58,041 nt of DNA from CAYMKL01 sp964390805 (GCA_964390805.1 CAYMKL010000029.1:1-58041), one strand, 5' to 3'; numbered from the stretch's first letter, positions 21,415-29,333 are shown. Made by a program: numbers and translations. Notes: generated by a model from the letters alone, not told the origin.

Positions 21415-22869
21415 ATGACTTTGAAGGTGTATAATTCCCTCATTCGCCAAAAAGAGGAATTCGTGCCCCTGCATGAAGGACGGGTCGGTATCTACGTCTG
21501 CGGGCCGACGGTCTACGAAGACGCCCATCTCGGCCATGGCAAGACATACGTCAACTTCGACACCGTCGTGCGCTACTTGCGCTATCTCGGTTATAAGGTG
21601 CGCTATGTCCAGAACATAACCGACGTGGGACATCTTCTCGACTCGGGTGAGGATCGCATTTTGAAGGGGGTGGCCCGAGAGCGGGTGGAGCCCATGGAAC
21701 TGGTGGAAACATACACCCGGCGGTATTTTGAAGACATGGACACCCTCAACGTGCTGCGCCCAGACATCTCGCCTCGAGCAAGCGGGCACATTCCAGAGCA
21801 GATCGAGTTGATCAAAGTCCTCATCGAGAAGGGCTATGCTTATGAGGCCAACGGTTCGGTCTACTTTGACGTGGCCAAGTGGGCTGAATACGGCAAGCTC
21901 TCCGGTCGGCGGGTGGAGGAGCTGATGGAGGGAGCGCGGGTGGAGGTCAACCCGGACAAGCGTCACCCGGCCGACTTCGCCCTCTGGAGGAGAGCGGAGC
22001 CGGAGCACATCATGCGCTGGCCAAGCCCGTGGGGCTGGGGTTTCCCTGGCTGGCACGTGGAGTGCTCGGTCATGTCCACCAAATACCTGGGCCAGCCTTT
22101 CGACATCCACGGCGGCGGCATGGAGAACAAATTCCCTCACCACGACTGCGAGATAGCTCAATCCGAGGCGGCTACTGGGATGCCTTTCTGCCGCTATTGG
22201 CTGCACAACGGAATGCTGATGATCAAGGGAGAGGAGATGCATAAGTCCCTGGGCAACTTCATCACCCTGAGGGAAGCCTTTGAGCGCTATCCGCCTCTGG
22301 CAATCCGCTTTTTCATCCTCGGTGGCCACTATCGCAGTCCGCTGGACTTCAGCGAGACAGCTCTGCAGGCCGCGGCCAAGGGGCTAGAACGCCTATATGG
22401 AACAGCGCAAGCAGTGCAGGATCGTCTCTCAGGGGCAGAAAGTGGGGATTTGGACGAGACTTTCGTTGCCAAGCTGGCAGAGCACAAGAGGCGTTTCCTC
22501 GAAGGGATGGAGGATGACTTCAACACGGCGGCAGCCATTGGCGTCTTGTTCGACCTCAACAAAGAAGTTAACACCCTGTTGGATTCCGAAGAGGAAATCA
22601 GCCGCGAGACCCTTGTAGCCATCAACAACCTCTACCGTGAGTTGGGCGGTGATGTCCTGGGCGTCATCCCCGGTGAGGGCTACCGCTTTGCCACAGCCAC
22701 CGCGGGTTTGGAAGAGCCCCTCATTGAGCTTCTGATCGAGACCCGCGAGAGGTTGCGAGAAACCGAGAAATGGGATTTGGCAGACGAGATCCGTGCCAAA
22801 ATGACCGATCTGGGGATAGTCCTGGAGGACCGCCCCGAGGGGGCAAGGTGGCGGATCAGCAGGCAATGA
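21415..22869 (+). CDS. cysS: Cysteinyl-tRNA synthetase
   Basis: 484 aa class I synthetase. The HIGH-type motif is in YEDAHLGHGKTYVNFDTV after zinc-ligand Cys of VCGPTVY. Further zinc ligands lie in WHVECSVMS and FPHHDCEIAQSE. The KMSKS loop reads EMHKSLGNF: the second Lys is kept, but the first Lys and the Ser are replaced. The C-terminal helical domain is normal. AAGGAG (21403-21408) precedes ATG 21415. The stop overlaps the next gene (ATGA). Confidence 0.95.
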   Translation: MTLKVYNSLIRQKEEFVPLHEGRVGIYVCGPTVYEDAHLGHGKTYVNFDTVVRYLRYLGYKVRYVQNITDVGHLLDSGEDRILKGVARERVEPMELVETYTRRYFEDMDTLNVLRPDISPRASGHIPEQIELIKVLIEKGYAYEANGSVYFDVAKWAEYGKLSGRRVEELMEGARVEVNPDKRHPADFALWRRAEPEHIMRWPSPWGWGFPGWHVECSVMSTKYLGQPFDIHGGGMENKFPHHDCEIAQSEAATGMPFCRYWLHNGMLMIKGEEMHKSLGNFITLREAFERYPPLAIRFFILGGHYRSPLDFSETALQAAAKGLERLYGTAQAVQDRLSGAESGDLDETFVAKLAEHKRRFLEGMEDDFNTAAAIGVLFDLNKEVNTLLDSEEEISRETLVAINNLYRELGGDVLGVIPGEGYRFATATAGLEEPLIELLIETRERLRETEKWDLADEIRAKMTDLGIVLEDRPEGARWRISRQ

Positions 22870-23630
22870 ACGAAGTACTATACGGCCGCAATGCCGTGTG
22901 GGAGACCCTGCGAGCGGGGCGTCGGAAGATCTACAAGCTTATCCTGGCCCACGGGATGAAGGAAACGGGCATCGTTGCCGACATTGCGACCCTGGCCAAC
23001 AAAAGCGGGGTGGCGATCCAGCAAGTGGAACGGCGACAATTGGACAGGATTGGCGACTTCAAACACCAGGGGGTCGCCGCCGAGGCGGCTCCGTATCCCT
23101 ACGTCGAATTGGCGGAGATTCTGGCCGAGGCCGATCAAGGCCAGGAAATGCCTTTGTTGCTAATGTTGGATTCCCTCCAGGACCCCCAAAACTTTGGTTC
23201 CCTGCTGCGCACTGCCGAGATAATAGGCATTCACGGCGTCGTTGTCCCAAAGCGTCGCGCAGTGGGGATAACCCCGGCTGTGGTCAGTTCCTCGGCCGGG
23301 GCCACGGAACACCTCCTGGTAGCCCGAGTGACCAACCTGGTGCGGACTATGGAGGAGCTCAAAGCCAAGGGGCTTTGGATCGTGGGCCTGGAGAATGTGC
23401 CCCATGCCCAACCCTATTATCAAAGCGACCTGAAAATGCCTTTGGCCCTGGTGGTGGGAAGCGAGGGCAGGGGCATGGGCCGGTTGGTTAGGGAGACCTG
23501 TGACATATTGATCAGATTACCCATGAGAGGGAGAATCGGCTCGCTGAACGCGGCTGTGGCCGGCTCCATCGCCCTCTACGAGGTCTGGCGGCAACGAGGG
23601 CTGGGAGAGCGGCCCAATTCTGCCCGATGA
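22866..23630 (+). CDS. rlmB: RlmB/TrmH-family 23S rRNA 2'-O-methyltransferase
   Basis: 254 aa SPOUT methyltransferase. The N-terminal L30e-like substrate-binding part begins MNEVLYGRNAVWETLRAG. The SPOUT motifs follow: LLMLDSLQDPQNFGSLLRTA, LALVVGSEGRGMGRLVRETC and IRLPMRGRIGSLNAAVAGSI. It methylates a ribose in rRNA, probably G2251 of 23S (E. coli numbering), though TrmH-like specificity cannot be excluded. ATG 22866 overlaps the cysS stop, indicating coupling; GTG 22848 is an alternative. cysS-rlmB pairing is common in bacteria. Confidence 0.92.
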   Translation: MNEVLYGRNAVWETLRAGRRKIYKLILAHGMKETGIVADIATLANKSGVAIQQVERRQLDRIGDFKHQGVAAEAAPYPYVELAEILAEADQGQEMPLLLMLDSLQDPQNFGSLLRTAEIIGIHGVVVPKRRAVGITPAVVSSSAGATEHLLVARVTNLVRTMEELKAKGLWIVGLENVPHAQPYYQSDLKMPLALVVGSEGRGMGRLVRETCDILIRLPMRGRIGSLNAAVAGSIALYEVWRQRGLGERPNSAR

Positions 23631-23631
23631 T

Positions 23632-23659
23632 TTGACATTTTGGGGAATTTTATTATACT
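23632..23659 (+). promoter_or_regulatory. Promoter of the tRNA-tuf operon
   Basis: TTGACA (23632-23637), 16-bp spacer, TATACT (23654-23659). It starts just after the rlmB stop, about 50 nt before the first tRNA. Confidence 0.8.
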
Positions 23660-23711
23660 ATCACTGCTGGCGTCGGCTTGAGAAACTTGCCCGCAGCAGT
23701 GTCCTGGCAAA

Positions 23712-23783
23712 GCCGACGTAGCTCAATGGTAGAGCAACTCTCTTGTAAAGAGTAGGTTGTCGGTTCGACTCCGACCGTCGGCT
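23712..23783 (+). tRNA. tRNA-Thr (anticodon TGT)
   Basis: Full cloverleaf: acceptor GCCGACG with CGTCGGC, D-arm GCTC/GAGC, anticodon stem ACTCT/AGAGT with loop CTTGTAA, T-arm GTCGG/CCGAC with TTCGACT. CCA is not encoded. A T-run follows but is simply the spacer to the next tRNA. Confidence 0.97.
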
Positions 23784-23796
23784 TTTTTTCCATCAC

Positions 23797-23878
23797 GGGC
23801 AGGTACCCAAGTGGCCAAAGGGAGCGGTCTGTAAAATCGCTGGCTCAGCCTTCGTAGGTTCGAATCCTTCCCTGCCCA
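23797..23878 (+). tRNA. tRNA-Tyr (anticodon GTA)
   Basis: Acceptor GGGCAGG with CCTGCCC, class II with a long variable arm (TGGCTCAGCC region). Anticodon stem GCGGT/ATCGC with loop CTGTAAA. CCA is not encoded. Confidence 0.96.
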
Positions 23879-23895
23879 CTCTTGGCTAATAGCGG

Positions 23896-23957
23896 ATGGC
23901 TTATGGCAGATAGTCACTTGCATTGAGAATTGCCATCAGCTATCATCCATAAGCCAT
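23896..23957. repeat. Palindromic element between tRNA-Tyr and tRNA-Thr
   Basis: ATGGCTTATGGCAGATAG (23896-23913) is complementary to CTATCATCCATAAGCCAT (23940-23957) with two mismatches. It fills most of the spacer where several bacteria have a glycine tRNA in the same operon. It would form a long hairpin in the primary transcript. Confidence 0.6.
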
Positions 23958-23967
23958 TTGCCAGTTT

Positions 23968-24043
23968 GCCCACGTAGCTCAGGTGGCAGAGCACCTCCTT
24001 GGTAAGGAGGAGGTCAGCGGTTCAAACCCGCTCGTGGGCTCCA
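23968..24043 (+). tRNA. tRNA-Thr (anticodon GGT)
   Basis: Acceptor GCCCACG with CGTGGGC, anticodon stem CCTCC/GGAGG with loop TTGGTAA, T-arm AGCGG/CCGCT. CCA is encoded (24041-24043), unlike in the other three tRNAs here. Confidence 0.97.
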
Positions 24044-24068
24044 GAACATCATCAGGAGGTTTTGAATA

Positions 24069-25271
24069 ATGGCTAAGGAGCATTTTGAGAGGACTAAGCC
24101 GCATGTGAATGTCGGTACTATCGGGCACGTTGATCACGGCAAGACGAGTCTGACCTCGGCGATGACCAAGGTGCTAAGCTACAAGGGCCTGGGCAAGTGG
24201 TACACCTTCTACGAGATTGACAACGCTCCTGAGGAGAAGGAAAGGGGCTTGACGATAGCCATCTCCCACGTGGAGTACGAGACGGAGAACAGGCACTACG
24301 CGCACATAGACTGCCCTGGGCACCGGGACTACATCAAGAACATGATCACCGGGGCGGCGCAGATGGACGGGGCCATTCTGGTGGTGGCTGCCGACGACGG
24401 GCCGATGCCCCAGACGAGGGAGCACTTGCTGCTGGCTCGTCAGGTGGAGGTGCCCTCGATAGTGGTGTTTCTGAACAAGGCGGACAAGATGCAAGATGAG
24501 GAGCTTCTGGAGTTGGTGGAGTTGGAGTTGAGGGAGCTTCTGGACGAGTATGGCTTCCCTGGAGACGACACGCCGATAGTGAGAGGGAGCGCACTGCTGG
24601 CTTTGGAGAGCGGGTCCACCGATCCTGGGGCGTCGGAGTACGAGAACATTCTGGAGCTGCTGAGGGTAGTGGATGAGTACATTCCGACGCCTGTTCGTGA
24701 GACAGACAAGCCGTTCCTGATGTCGGTTGAGGACGTATTCAGCATCAAGGGTAGGGGTACGGTGGTGACTGGCAGGGTAGACAGGGGTACGATCAAGGTC
24801 GGGGAAGAGGTGGAGATAGTCGGGTTGAGGGATGAGGTGATCAAGAGGGTAGTGACCGGGGTGGAGATGTTCCACAAGACGTTGGATGTGGGGCAGGCGG
24901 GGGACAATCTGGGTTGTCTGTTGCGGGGTATTGATCGCGATGAGGTGGAGAGGGGTATGGTGCTGGCGAAGCCTGGTTCGATCAGGCCGCACACCGCGTT
25001 CACGGGAGAGGTGTACGTATTGAGGAGAGATGAGGGAGGTAGGCACACGCCGTTCTTCGCTGGGTATCGGCCGCAGTTCTTCATACGGACGCTGGACGTG
25101 ACTGGGTCAGTGGAGTTGCCTGCCGGGGTGGAGATGGTGATGCCTGGGGACTACGTGAATATGCATGTGAAGTTGATAGAGCCTGTGGCGTTGGAGACTG
25201 GGTCGCGGTTTGCCATCAGGGAGGGTGGGCGGACCGTTGGTGCTGGCGTGATCACTGAAATCCTCGATTGA
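24069..25271 (+). CDS. tuf: Translation elongation factor Tu
   Basis: 400 aa. G1 GHVDHGKTSLT, switch I RGLTIAISHVEYET, G3 DCPGHRDYIKNM, G4 NKAD and G5 GSALLALE are all readable. Domains II and III follow with GRGTVVTGRVDRGTIKVGEE and EGGRHTPFFAGYRPQFFIRT. The protein delivers aminoacyl-tRNA to the ribosome. Two sites are unusual for bacterial EF-Tu: GHRD instead of GHAD after the catalytic His, and GKTS instead of GKTT. AGGAGGT lies at 24055-24061. It is co-transcribed with upstream tRNAs and downstream rpmG. Confidence 0.97.
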   Translation: MAKEHFERTKPHVNVGTIGHVDHGKTSLTSAMTKVLSYKGLGKWYTFYEIDNAPEEKERGLTIAISHVEYETENRHYAHIDCPGHRDYIKNMITGAAQMDGAILVVAADDGPMPQTREHLLLARQVEVPSIVVFLNKADKMQDEELLELVELELRELLDEYGFPGDDTPIVRGSALLALESGSTDPGASEYENILELLRVVDEYIPTPVRETDKPFLMSVEDVFSIKGRGTVVTGRVDRGTIKVGEEVEIVGLRDEVIKRVVTGVEMFHKTLDVGQAGDNLGCLLRGIDRDEVERGMVLAKPGSIRPHTAFTGEVYVLRRDEGGRHTPFFAGYRPQFFIRTLDVTGSVELPAGVEMVMPGDYVNMHVKLIEPVALETGSRFAIREGGRTVGAGVITEILD

Positions 25272-25281
25272 AGGAATGTAA

Positions 25282-25446
25282 ATGGCTAAGAAGGCTATAA
25301 GACTCACAATCACCCTTGCCTGCACCGAGTGCAGGGAACGCAATTACACAAGCAGTAAGAACAGGAGAAACGACCCCAGCCGTTTGGAACTGAGGAAGTA
25401 CTGCCCCCGGTGTCGAACTCATACACCTCACAGGGAAACAAAGTAG
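25282..25446 (+). CDS. rpmG: Ribosomal protein L33
   Basis: 54 aa with the zinc-binding form of L33: ACTEC near residues 14-17 and YCPRC near residues 41-45, plus the ERNYTSSKNRRN core. It lies between tuf and tRNA-Trp as in many Gram-positive genomes. Four Cys suggest the zinc-dependent C+ type. Confidence 0.93.
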   Translation: MAKKAIRLTITLACTECRERNYTSSKNRRNDPSRLELRKYCPRCRTHTPHRETK

Positions 25447-25490
25447 GTTGACAGAAATGATCTCGCCATTCTCCAGACTGGCGAGTACAC

Positions 25491-25563
25491 AGGGGGTTAG
25501 CTCAATTGGCAGAGCAACGGTCTCCAAAACCGTAGGCTATGGGTTCGATTCCTATACCCCCTG
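25491..25563 (+). tRNA. tRNA-Trp (anticodon CCA)
   Basis: Acceptor AGGGGGT with ACCCCCT, D-arm GCTC/GAGC, anticodon stem ACGGT/ACCGT with loop CTCCAAA, T-arm ATGGG/CCTAT. No CCA encoded. The rpmG-trnW-secE-nusG order is conserved in many bacteria. Confidence 0.97.
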
Positions 25564-25583
25564 CCTCCAGATAATTGCTCTTC

Positions 25584-25617
25584 TTCAAGACACCGTCTCC
25601 CAAGGCGGTGTCTTGAA
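25584..25617 (+). terminator. 12-bp hairpin between tRNA-Trp and secE
   Basis: TTCAAGACACCG (25584-25595) pairs perfectly with CGGTGTCTTGAA (25606-25617). No T-run follows. It could aid tRNA 3' processing or attenuate transcription into secE. Confidence 0.45.
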
Positions 25618-25653
25618 CGATAGGGTTGGTCATCACTGAGCAGGAGAGAAAGA

Positions 25654-25860
25654 TTGGCCAAAGCATCAGTTAAGAAGGATAATTTCATCGTTAGATACCT
25701 CAAGGAAACCAGAGCAGAGTTGAGGAAGGTAAGTTGGCCCACTCGTCAAGAAGTGCTGAACTTAACTCTCATCGTGGTCGGGTTCACGATTTTCATGGCC
25801 GCTCTCTTAGGTATCATAGACTACATCTTTGCCTGGGTATTCGGCCTGATAATCAGATAA
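25654..25860 (+). CDS. secE: Preprotein translocase subunit SecE
   Basis: 68 aa, the short single-helix SecE. It shows the conserved amphipathic part YLKETRAELRKVSWPTRQEV and one C-terminal membrane helix (LIVVGFTIFMAALLGIIDYI). It clamps SecY in the membrane. Start is TTG 25654 with a GGAGAG upstream; no ATG fits before the conserved region. Confidence 0.92.
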   Translation: MAKASVKKDNFIVRYLKETRAELRKVSWPTRQEVLNLTLIVVGFTIFMAALLGIIDYIFAWVFGLIIR

Positions 25861-25871
25861 ACCACCCTAGT

Positions 25872-25926
25872 GGCAGGCGAAACCATCCAGGTTATCATGG
25901 TGGATATGGGTTGGCCTGCCTTTTAT
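25872..25926 (+). terminator. Attenuator-like terminator between secE and nusG
   Basis: GGCAGGC (25872-25878) pairs with GCCTGCC (25914-25920). Inside, AACC and ATCC pair with GGAT and GGTT, forming one long interrupted stem. TTTTAT follows directly. It lies in the secE-nusG gap, so it would reduce transcription into nusG and the L11 operon. Confidence 0.6.
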
Positions 25927-25975
25927 CTGAACCAGAGCAGAGAGTATCCCCTACCGAAAGCAAAGTTAACTTGAT

Positions 25976-26560
25976 ATGGAAGAGTTGGTAGAAGAAGTAG
26001 AAGGAAAAGAAGAAGAGGAAGAGAAGCCAGAATCAGACGGAAGAGCCTGGTATGTGATTCACAGCTATTCTGGCTACGAGAACAAGGTGAGAACCAATCT
26101 GGAACAGCGCATCGAATCCATGGGAATGCAGGACAAGATATTCCAGGTGGTCGTGCCCACAGAAGAGGAGATCGAGGTAAGGGATGGCCAACGGCGGATC
26201 ACTGAGAAGAAAATCTTCCCCGGCTACATATTGGTGGAGATGCTCATGACCGACGATTCCTGGTACACAGTCCGCAACACCCCTGGGGTGACTGGCTTCG
26301 TCGGCATGGGCAAAAAGCCCACCCCTCTGCGTCCTGAGGAAGTCCAGAGGATCATGAAACGCATGGAGGAAGAAGCGCCAAAGATAAAGGTGACCTTCCG
26401 CCCAGGACAAAGAGTCAGGATCATAGATGGCCCCTTCACCGATTTTGTGGGCAACGTTGACGACCTAGATATGGATAAAAGCAAGGTACGTGTGCTAGTC
26501 GCCTTTTTTGGCCGGGACACGCCTGTTGAACTGGATTTCCTGCAAGTGGAGAAGATGTAG
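25976..26560 (+). CDS. nusG: Transcription antitermination factor NusG
   Basis: 194 aa. An acidic N-terminal extension of about 20 residues precedes the NGN domain (WYVIHSYSGYENKVRTNLEQ, FPGYILVEMLMTDDSWYTVR) and a C-terminal KOW domain (FRPGQRVRIIDGPFTDFVGN). NusG binds RNA polymerase and links it to Rho or ribosomes. It lies between secE and rplK, the usual order. Confidence 0.96.
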   Translation: MEELVEEVEGKEEEEEKPESDGRAWYVIHSYSGYENKVRTNLEQRIESMGMQDKIFQVVVPTEEEIEVRDGQRRITEKKIFPGYILVEMLMTDDSWYTVRNTPGVTGFVGMGKKPTPLRPEEVQRIMKRMEEEAPKIKVTFRPGQRVRIIDGPFTDFVGNVDDLDMDKSKVRVLVAFFGRDTPVELDFLQVEKM

Positions 26561-26614
26561 GCTAATACTTTTGATCGCCGAAGGTCTCCCGACCGAGGCG
26601 AAAGAGGAGAATGG

Positions 26615-27040
26615 ATGGCTAAGAAGGTTAAAGCGATTATCAAACTACAGATACCGGCTGGCAAAGCCAATCCTGCCCCACCCGTTGGGCCGGCCTTGGG
26701 CCAGCACGGCATTAATATCATGGCCTTTTGCAAGGAATACAACGCTCGCACATCGAGCCAGGTAGGCAGCATCATCCCTGTCGAGATAACCGTTTACCAG
26801 GATCAATCTTTCACTTTTGTGACCAAGACCCCGCCCACCGCCGACCTGTTGAGAAAGGCCTGTGGTATAGAGAGAGGTTCCGCCGAGCCTCGCCGACAAA
26901 TGGTGGGCAGCATCACTCGGGAGCAATTGCGAGAGATCGCCGAGTTGAAAATGAGGGATCTCAATGCGCTAGACCTGGCCAGCGCCGAGCGCCAGATCGA
27001 AGGCACAGCCCGCAGTATGGGGATAAAAATTGCAGACTAG
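26615..27040 (+). CDS. rplK: Ribosomal protein L11
   Basis: 141 aa. The N-terminal KLQIPAGKANPAPPVGPALG and the C-terminal RNA-binding domain (ITREQLREIAELKMRDLNAL) are complete. It binds the GTPase-centre of 23S rRNA. AGAGGAGA precedes ATG 26615. It begins the rplK-rplA pair. Confidence 0.97.
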   Translation: MAKKVKAIIKLQIPAGKANPAPPVGPALGQHGINIMAFCKEYNARTSSQVGSIIPVEITVYQDQSFTFVTKTPPTADLLRKACGIERGSAEPRRQMVGSITREQLREIAELKMRDLNALDLASAERQIEGTARSMGIKIAD

Positions 27041-27058
27041 TATATCTTGGGGAAAAAG

Positions 27059-27772
27059 ATGTCGAAAAAAAGCAAAAAGTATCTAGAAGTGAGCAAGCAG
27101 GTAGATCGAACAAAATATTATCCGCCCGAGGAAGCTATCGAGCTAGCCAGGAAGACCTCTTACATCAATTTCGATGCCACGATGGAAGTACACATGCGCC
27201 TGGGGGTGGATCCTCGCCACGCTGATCAACAGGTGAGGAGCGTGGTGCTGTTACCCCACGGGCTGGGCAAAGAGGTACGTATCCTGGTCTTTGCTGAAGG
27301 CGAAGCTGAGAAGATAGCCCGAGAGGCTGGAGCTGATCACGTGGGCAGCGACGATATAGTCAAGCAAATCCAGGATGGCTGGCTAGACTTCGATGTTGCC
27401 ATATCCATACCCCAGATGATGGGCAAGGTAGGCAGGCTAGGCAAGATCTTGGGGCCAAGGGGCTTGATGCCCAATCCTAAAGCTGGCACCATCGTCCCCG
27501 CCGAAGACCTGCCTCGGGTCATCAAAGAATCGCGCCTGGGGCGAGTGGAGTTTAGGGTTGACAAGACAGCCAACCTGCACGTGCCCATCGGTAAGGTCAG
27601 CTTCCCGACAGAGAAACTTCTGGACAACATGGCAGCACTGTTTGAGGCGGTCAAGAAAGCCAAGCCTGCCAGCGCCAAAGGGCAATATGTCAGAAAAATC
27701 ACCCTGGCCACAACCATGGGCCCGGGCATCAAGCTCGATACCTCTGAAGCACTGGCTCTGGAAACAGCTTGA
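27059..27772 (+). CDS. rplA: Ribosomal protein L1
   Basis: 237 aa. It shows the L1 signature (GKVGRLGKILGPRGLMPNPK) and YPPEEAIELARKTSYINFDA near the N-terminus. It binds the mobile L1 stalk of 23S rRNA and often represses its own operon. ATG 27059 fits the family start; TTG 27047 would add four residues. It follows rplK by 18 nt. Confidence 0.96.
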   Translation: MSKKSKKYLEVSKQVDRTKYYPPEEAIELARKTSYINFDATMEVHMRLGVDPRHADQQVRSVVLLPHGLGKEVRILVFAEGEAEKIAREAGADHVGSDDIVKQIQDGWLDFDVAISIPQMMGKVGRLGKILGPRGLMPNPKAGTIVPAEDLPRVIKESRLGRVEFRVDKTANLHVPIGKVSFPTEKLLDNMAALFEAVKKAKPASAKGQYVRKITLATTMGPGIKLDTSEALALETA

Positions 27773-27826
27773 ACGTATTGCGTGTTGCGTGAACGGAATA
27801 CGCAATACGGAAGCAGTTGAATACAC

Positions 27827-27885
27827 AAGCCTAAGACAGCAGGTGCGCGGAAGCGCTTAATCGAAGGCCTGCCGAGGCAAAGACA
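27827..27885 (+). ncRNA. L10 leader (ribosomal protein autoregulatory RNA)
   Basis: The stretch AGCCTAAGACAGCAGGTG, then CTTAATCGAAGGCCTGCCGAGG, matches the known L10-leader motif, in which AGCAGGTGC and CCTGCCGAGG flank a kink-turn bound by the L10-L12 complex. It stands right before an attenuator and rplJ, the expected position. Confidence 0.8.
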
Positions 27886-27907
27886 ATGAGAAGATGATTT
27901 TTCTACC

Positions 27908-27943
27908 AGTCTTTGTGTCGGCGGCACAAAGACTTTTGTTTTT
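27908..27943 (+). terminator. Attenuator terminator upstream of rplJ
   Basis: AGTCTTTGTG (27908-27917) pairs perfectly with CACAAAGACT (27925-27934), followed by TTTGTTTTT. Together with the L10 leader this is a feedback attenuator: excess L10-L12 would favour termination before rplJ. Confidence 0.8.
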
Positions 27944-27981
27944 CTATGACCACCCATTAACCGAGAGGAGGTGATGAAAGA

Positions 27982-28521
27982 TTGGCCGTATCGAGGGAGA
28001 AAAAAGAACAACTGGTATCCTGGTACACTGATCTATTCTCGCGTAGCAACGCGGTTATTCTGACCGACTATCGAGGACTAACGGTGGCGGATATCAGTCA
28101 ACTGCGCAGAAAGCTGCAGGAGACTCAGGGCGAATACCACGTGACCCAGAACAGGCTGCTGAAGCTGGGCCTAAGAAAGGCGGAGCTACCTGTGCCCGAG
28201 GACCTTTTGAAAGGCCCAACGGCCACTGGTTTCTGTTTCGAAGAGGTGCCCGCTGTAGCCAAGGTGCTGGTGGGCTTCAGCAAGGAATCCAAGATCCTCG
28301 TCATCAAGGGAGGGATCCTGGGTGACAGGGTCATCAGCGCCGACGAGGTCACATCTCTAGCCGAGTTGCCGCCCCGAGAGATACTGCTGGCCCAGGTCTT
28401 GGGTACTATCCAGTGGCCGGCTGGCGGGATCACCAGGGCCGTTGCCGGCGGCATCCGCAGTCTTCTGTACGTGCTTAAAGCGCGAGTCGAACAACTAGAA
28501 CAACAATCTAGCCAAGCTTAA
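27982..28521 (+). CDS. rplJ: Ribosomal protein L10
   Basis: 179 aa. N-terminal rRNA-binding domain (SNAVILTDYRGLTVADISQL) and C-terminal helix that anchors L12 dimers (LLYVLKARVEQLEQQ). Start is TTG 27982 with GGAGGTGAT at 27967-27975; no in-frame ATG fits. Expression is controlled by the leader and attenuator upstream. Confidence 0.95.
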   Translation: MAVSREKKEQLVSWYTDLFSRSNAVILTDYRGLTVADISQLRRKLQETQGEYHVTQNRLLKLGLRKAELPVPEDLLKGPTATGFCFEEVPAVAKVLVGFSKESKILVIKGGILGDRVISADEVTSLAELPPREILLAQVLGTIQWPAGGITRAVAGGIRSLLYVLKARVEQLEQQSSQA

Positions 28522-28536
28522 AGGAGGCAAATCAAA

Positions 28537-28914
28537 ATGTCAGAAAAACTAGAAAAGATCGCTGAGGAAATTCAGGGGCTAACTCTTCTTGAGGCTTCCG
28601 ACTTGATCAAGCTTCTGGAAGAAAAGCTGGGGGTGAGCGCTGCAGCTCCCGTGGCCGTAGCTGCGGCTCCGTCTGCGGCTACCGCGGAGCCGGAGGAGGA
28701 GCAAACCGAATTCGACGTCATCCTGAAGGAGATCGGCCCCAAGAAGATCCAGGTCATCAAGGTAGTACGCCAGATCACAAGCCTGGGTCTGAAGGAAGCC
28801 AAAGAACTGGTAGATAGCGCGCCTAGCCCTGTGACACAAGGCGTTCCCAAGGAACAGGCCGAGGATGTCAAGAGCAGGCTGGAAGCCGAAGGCGCTGTGG
28901 TGGAGATCAAGTGA
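28537..28914 (+). CDS. rplL: Ribosomal protein L7/L12
   Basis: 125 aa. N-terminal dimerisation part (IQGLTLLEASDLIKLLEEKL), an Ala-rich hinge and the C-terminal factor-binding domain (KKIQVIKVVRQITSLGLKEA, then KELVDSAP). It recruits translation GTPases. AAGGAGG precedes ATG. It follows rplJ by 15 nt. Confidence 0.97.
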   Translation: MSEKLEKIAEEIQGLTLLEASDLIKLLEEKLGVSAAAPVAVAAAPSAATAEPEEEQTEFDVILKEIGPKKIQVIKVVRQITSLGLKEAKELVDSAPSPVTQGVPKEQAEDVKSRLEAEGAVVEIK

Positions 28915-28927
28915 GGAAAGTGCAACA

Positions 28928-29251
28928 ATGAGTAAACCCATAGCTGTTACCGATGAAACCTTCGAGACTGAGGTTGTCCAGGCGGGACTGCCTGTGCTGA
29001 CCGACTTCTGGGCAATCTGGTGTGGCCCTTGTCACATGATCGCTCCCGTGCTGGAAGAGATCGCCGCCGAGTACACTGGCCAGCTCAAAGTAGCTAAGCT
29101 CGACGTGGACAGCAATCCACGCACGGCTACTCAGTTTGGGGTGATGAGCATCCCCACCTTGATCCTCTTCAAAAACGGCCAGGCGGTCGAGCGTTTGGTC
29201 GGTGCTATGCCGAAGAGAACTCTCCTGGCCAAGATAACCCCGCACCTGTAG
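28928..29251 (+). CDS. trxA: Thioredoxin
   Basis: 107 aa. The active site WCGPC lies at residues 31-35 (TDFWAIWCGPCHMIAPVLEE), followed by VDSNPRTATQFGVMSIPTLI with the conserved cis-Pro. It reduces protein disulfides in the cytoplasm. The gene starts 13 nt after rplL and may read through from the ribosomal operon, which is an unusual partner. Confidence 0.94.
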   Translation: MSKPIAVTDETFETEVVQAGLPVLTDFWAIWCGPCHMIAPVLEEIAAEYTGQLKVAKLDVDSNPRTATQFGVMSIPTLILFKNGQAVERLVGAMPKRTLLAKITPHL

Positions 29252-29267
29252 GGCAAGGTCCCCAAAA

Positions 29268-29304
29268 GCCACGTAGGGGTAAGACTTGCTTACCCCTACG
29301 TGGC
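29268..29304. terminator. 16-bp hairpin between convergent trxA and ligase genes
   Basis: GCCACGTAGGGGTAAG (29268-29283) pairs perfectly with CTTACCCCTACGTGGC (29289-29304). On the minus strand TTTT follows directly, so it fits best as the end of the ligase transcript, and may stop both. Confidence 0.7.
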
Positions 29305-29333
29305 AATCACTTCTCAGAAAGTACAACTGAGTT

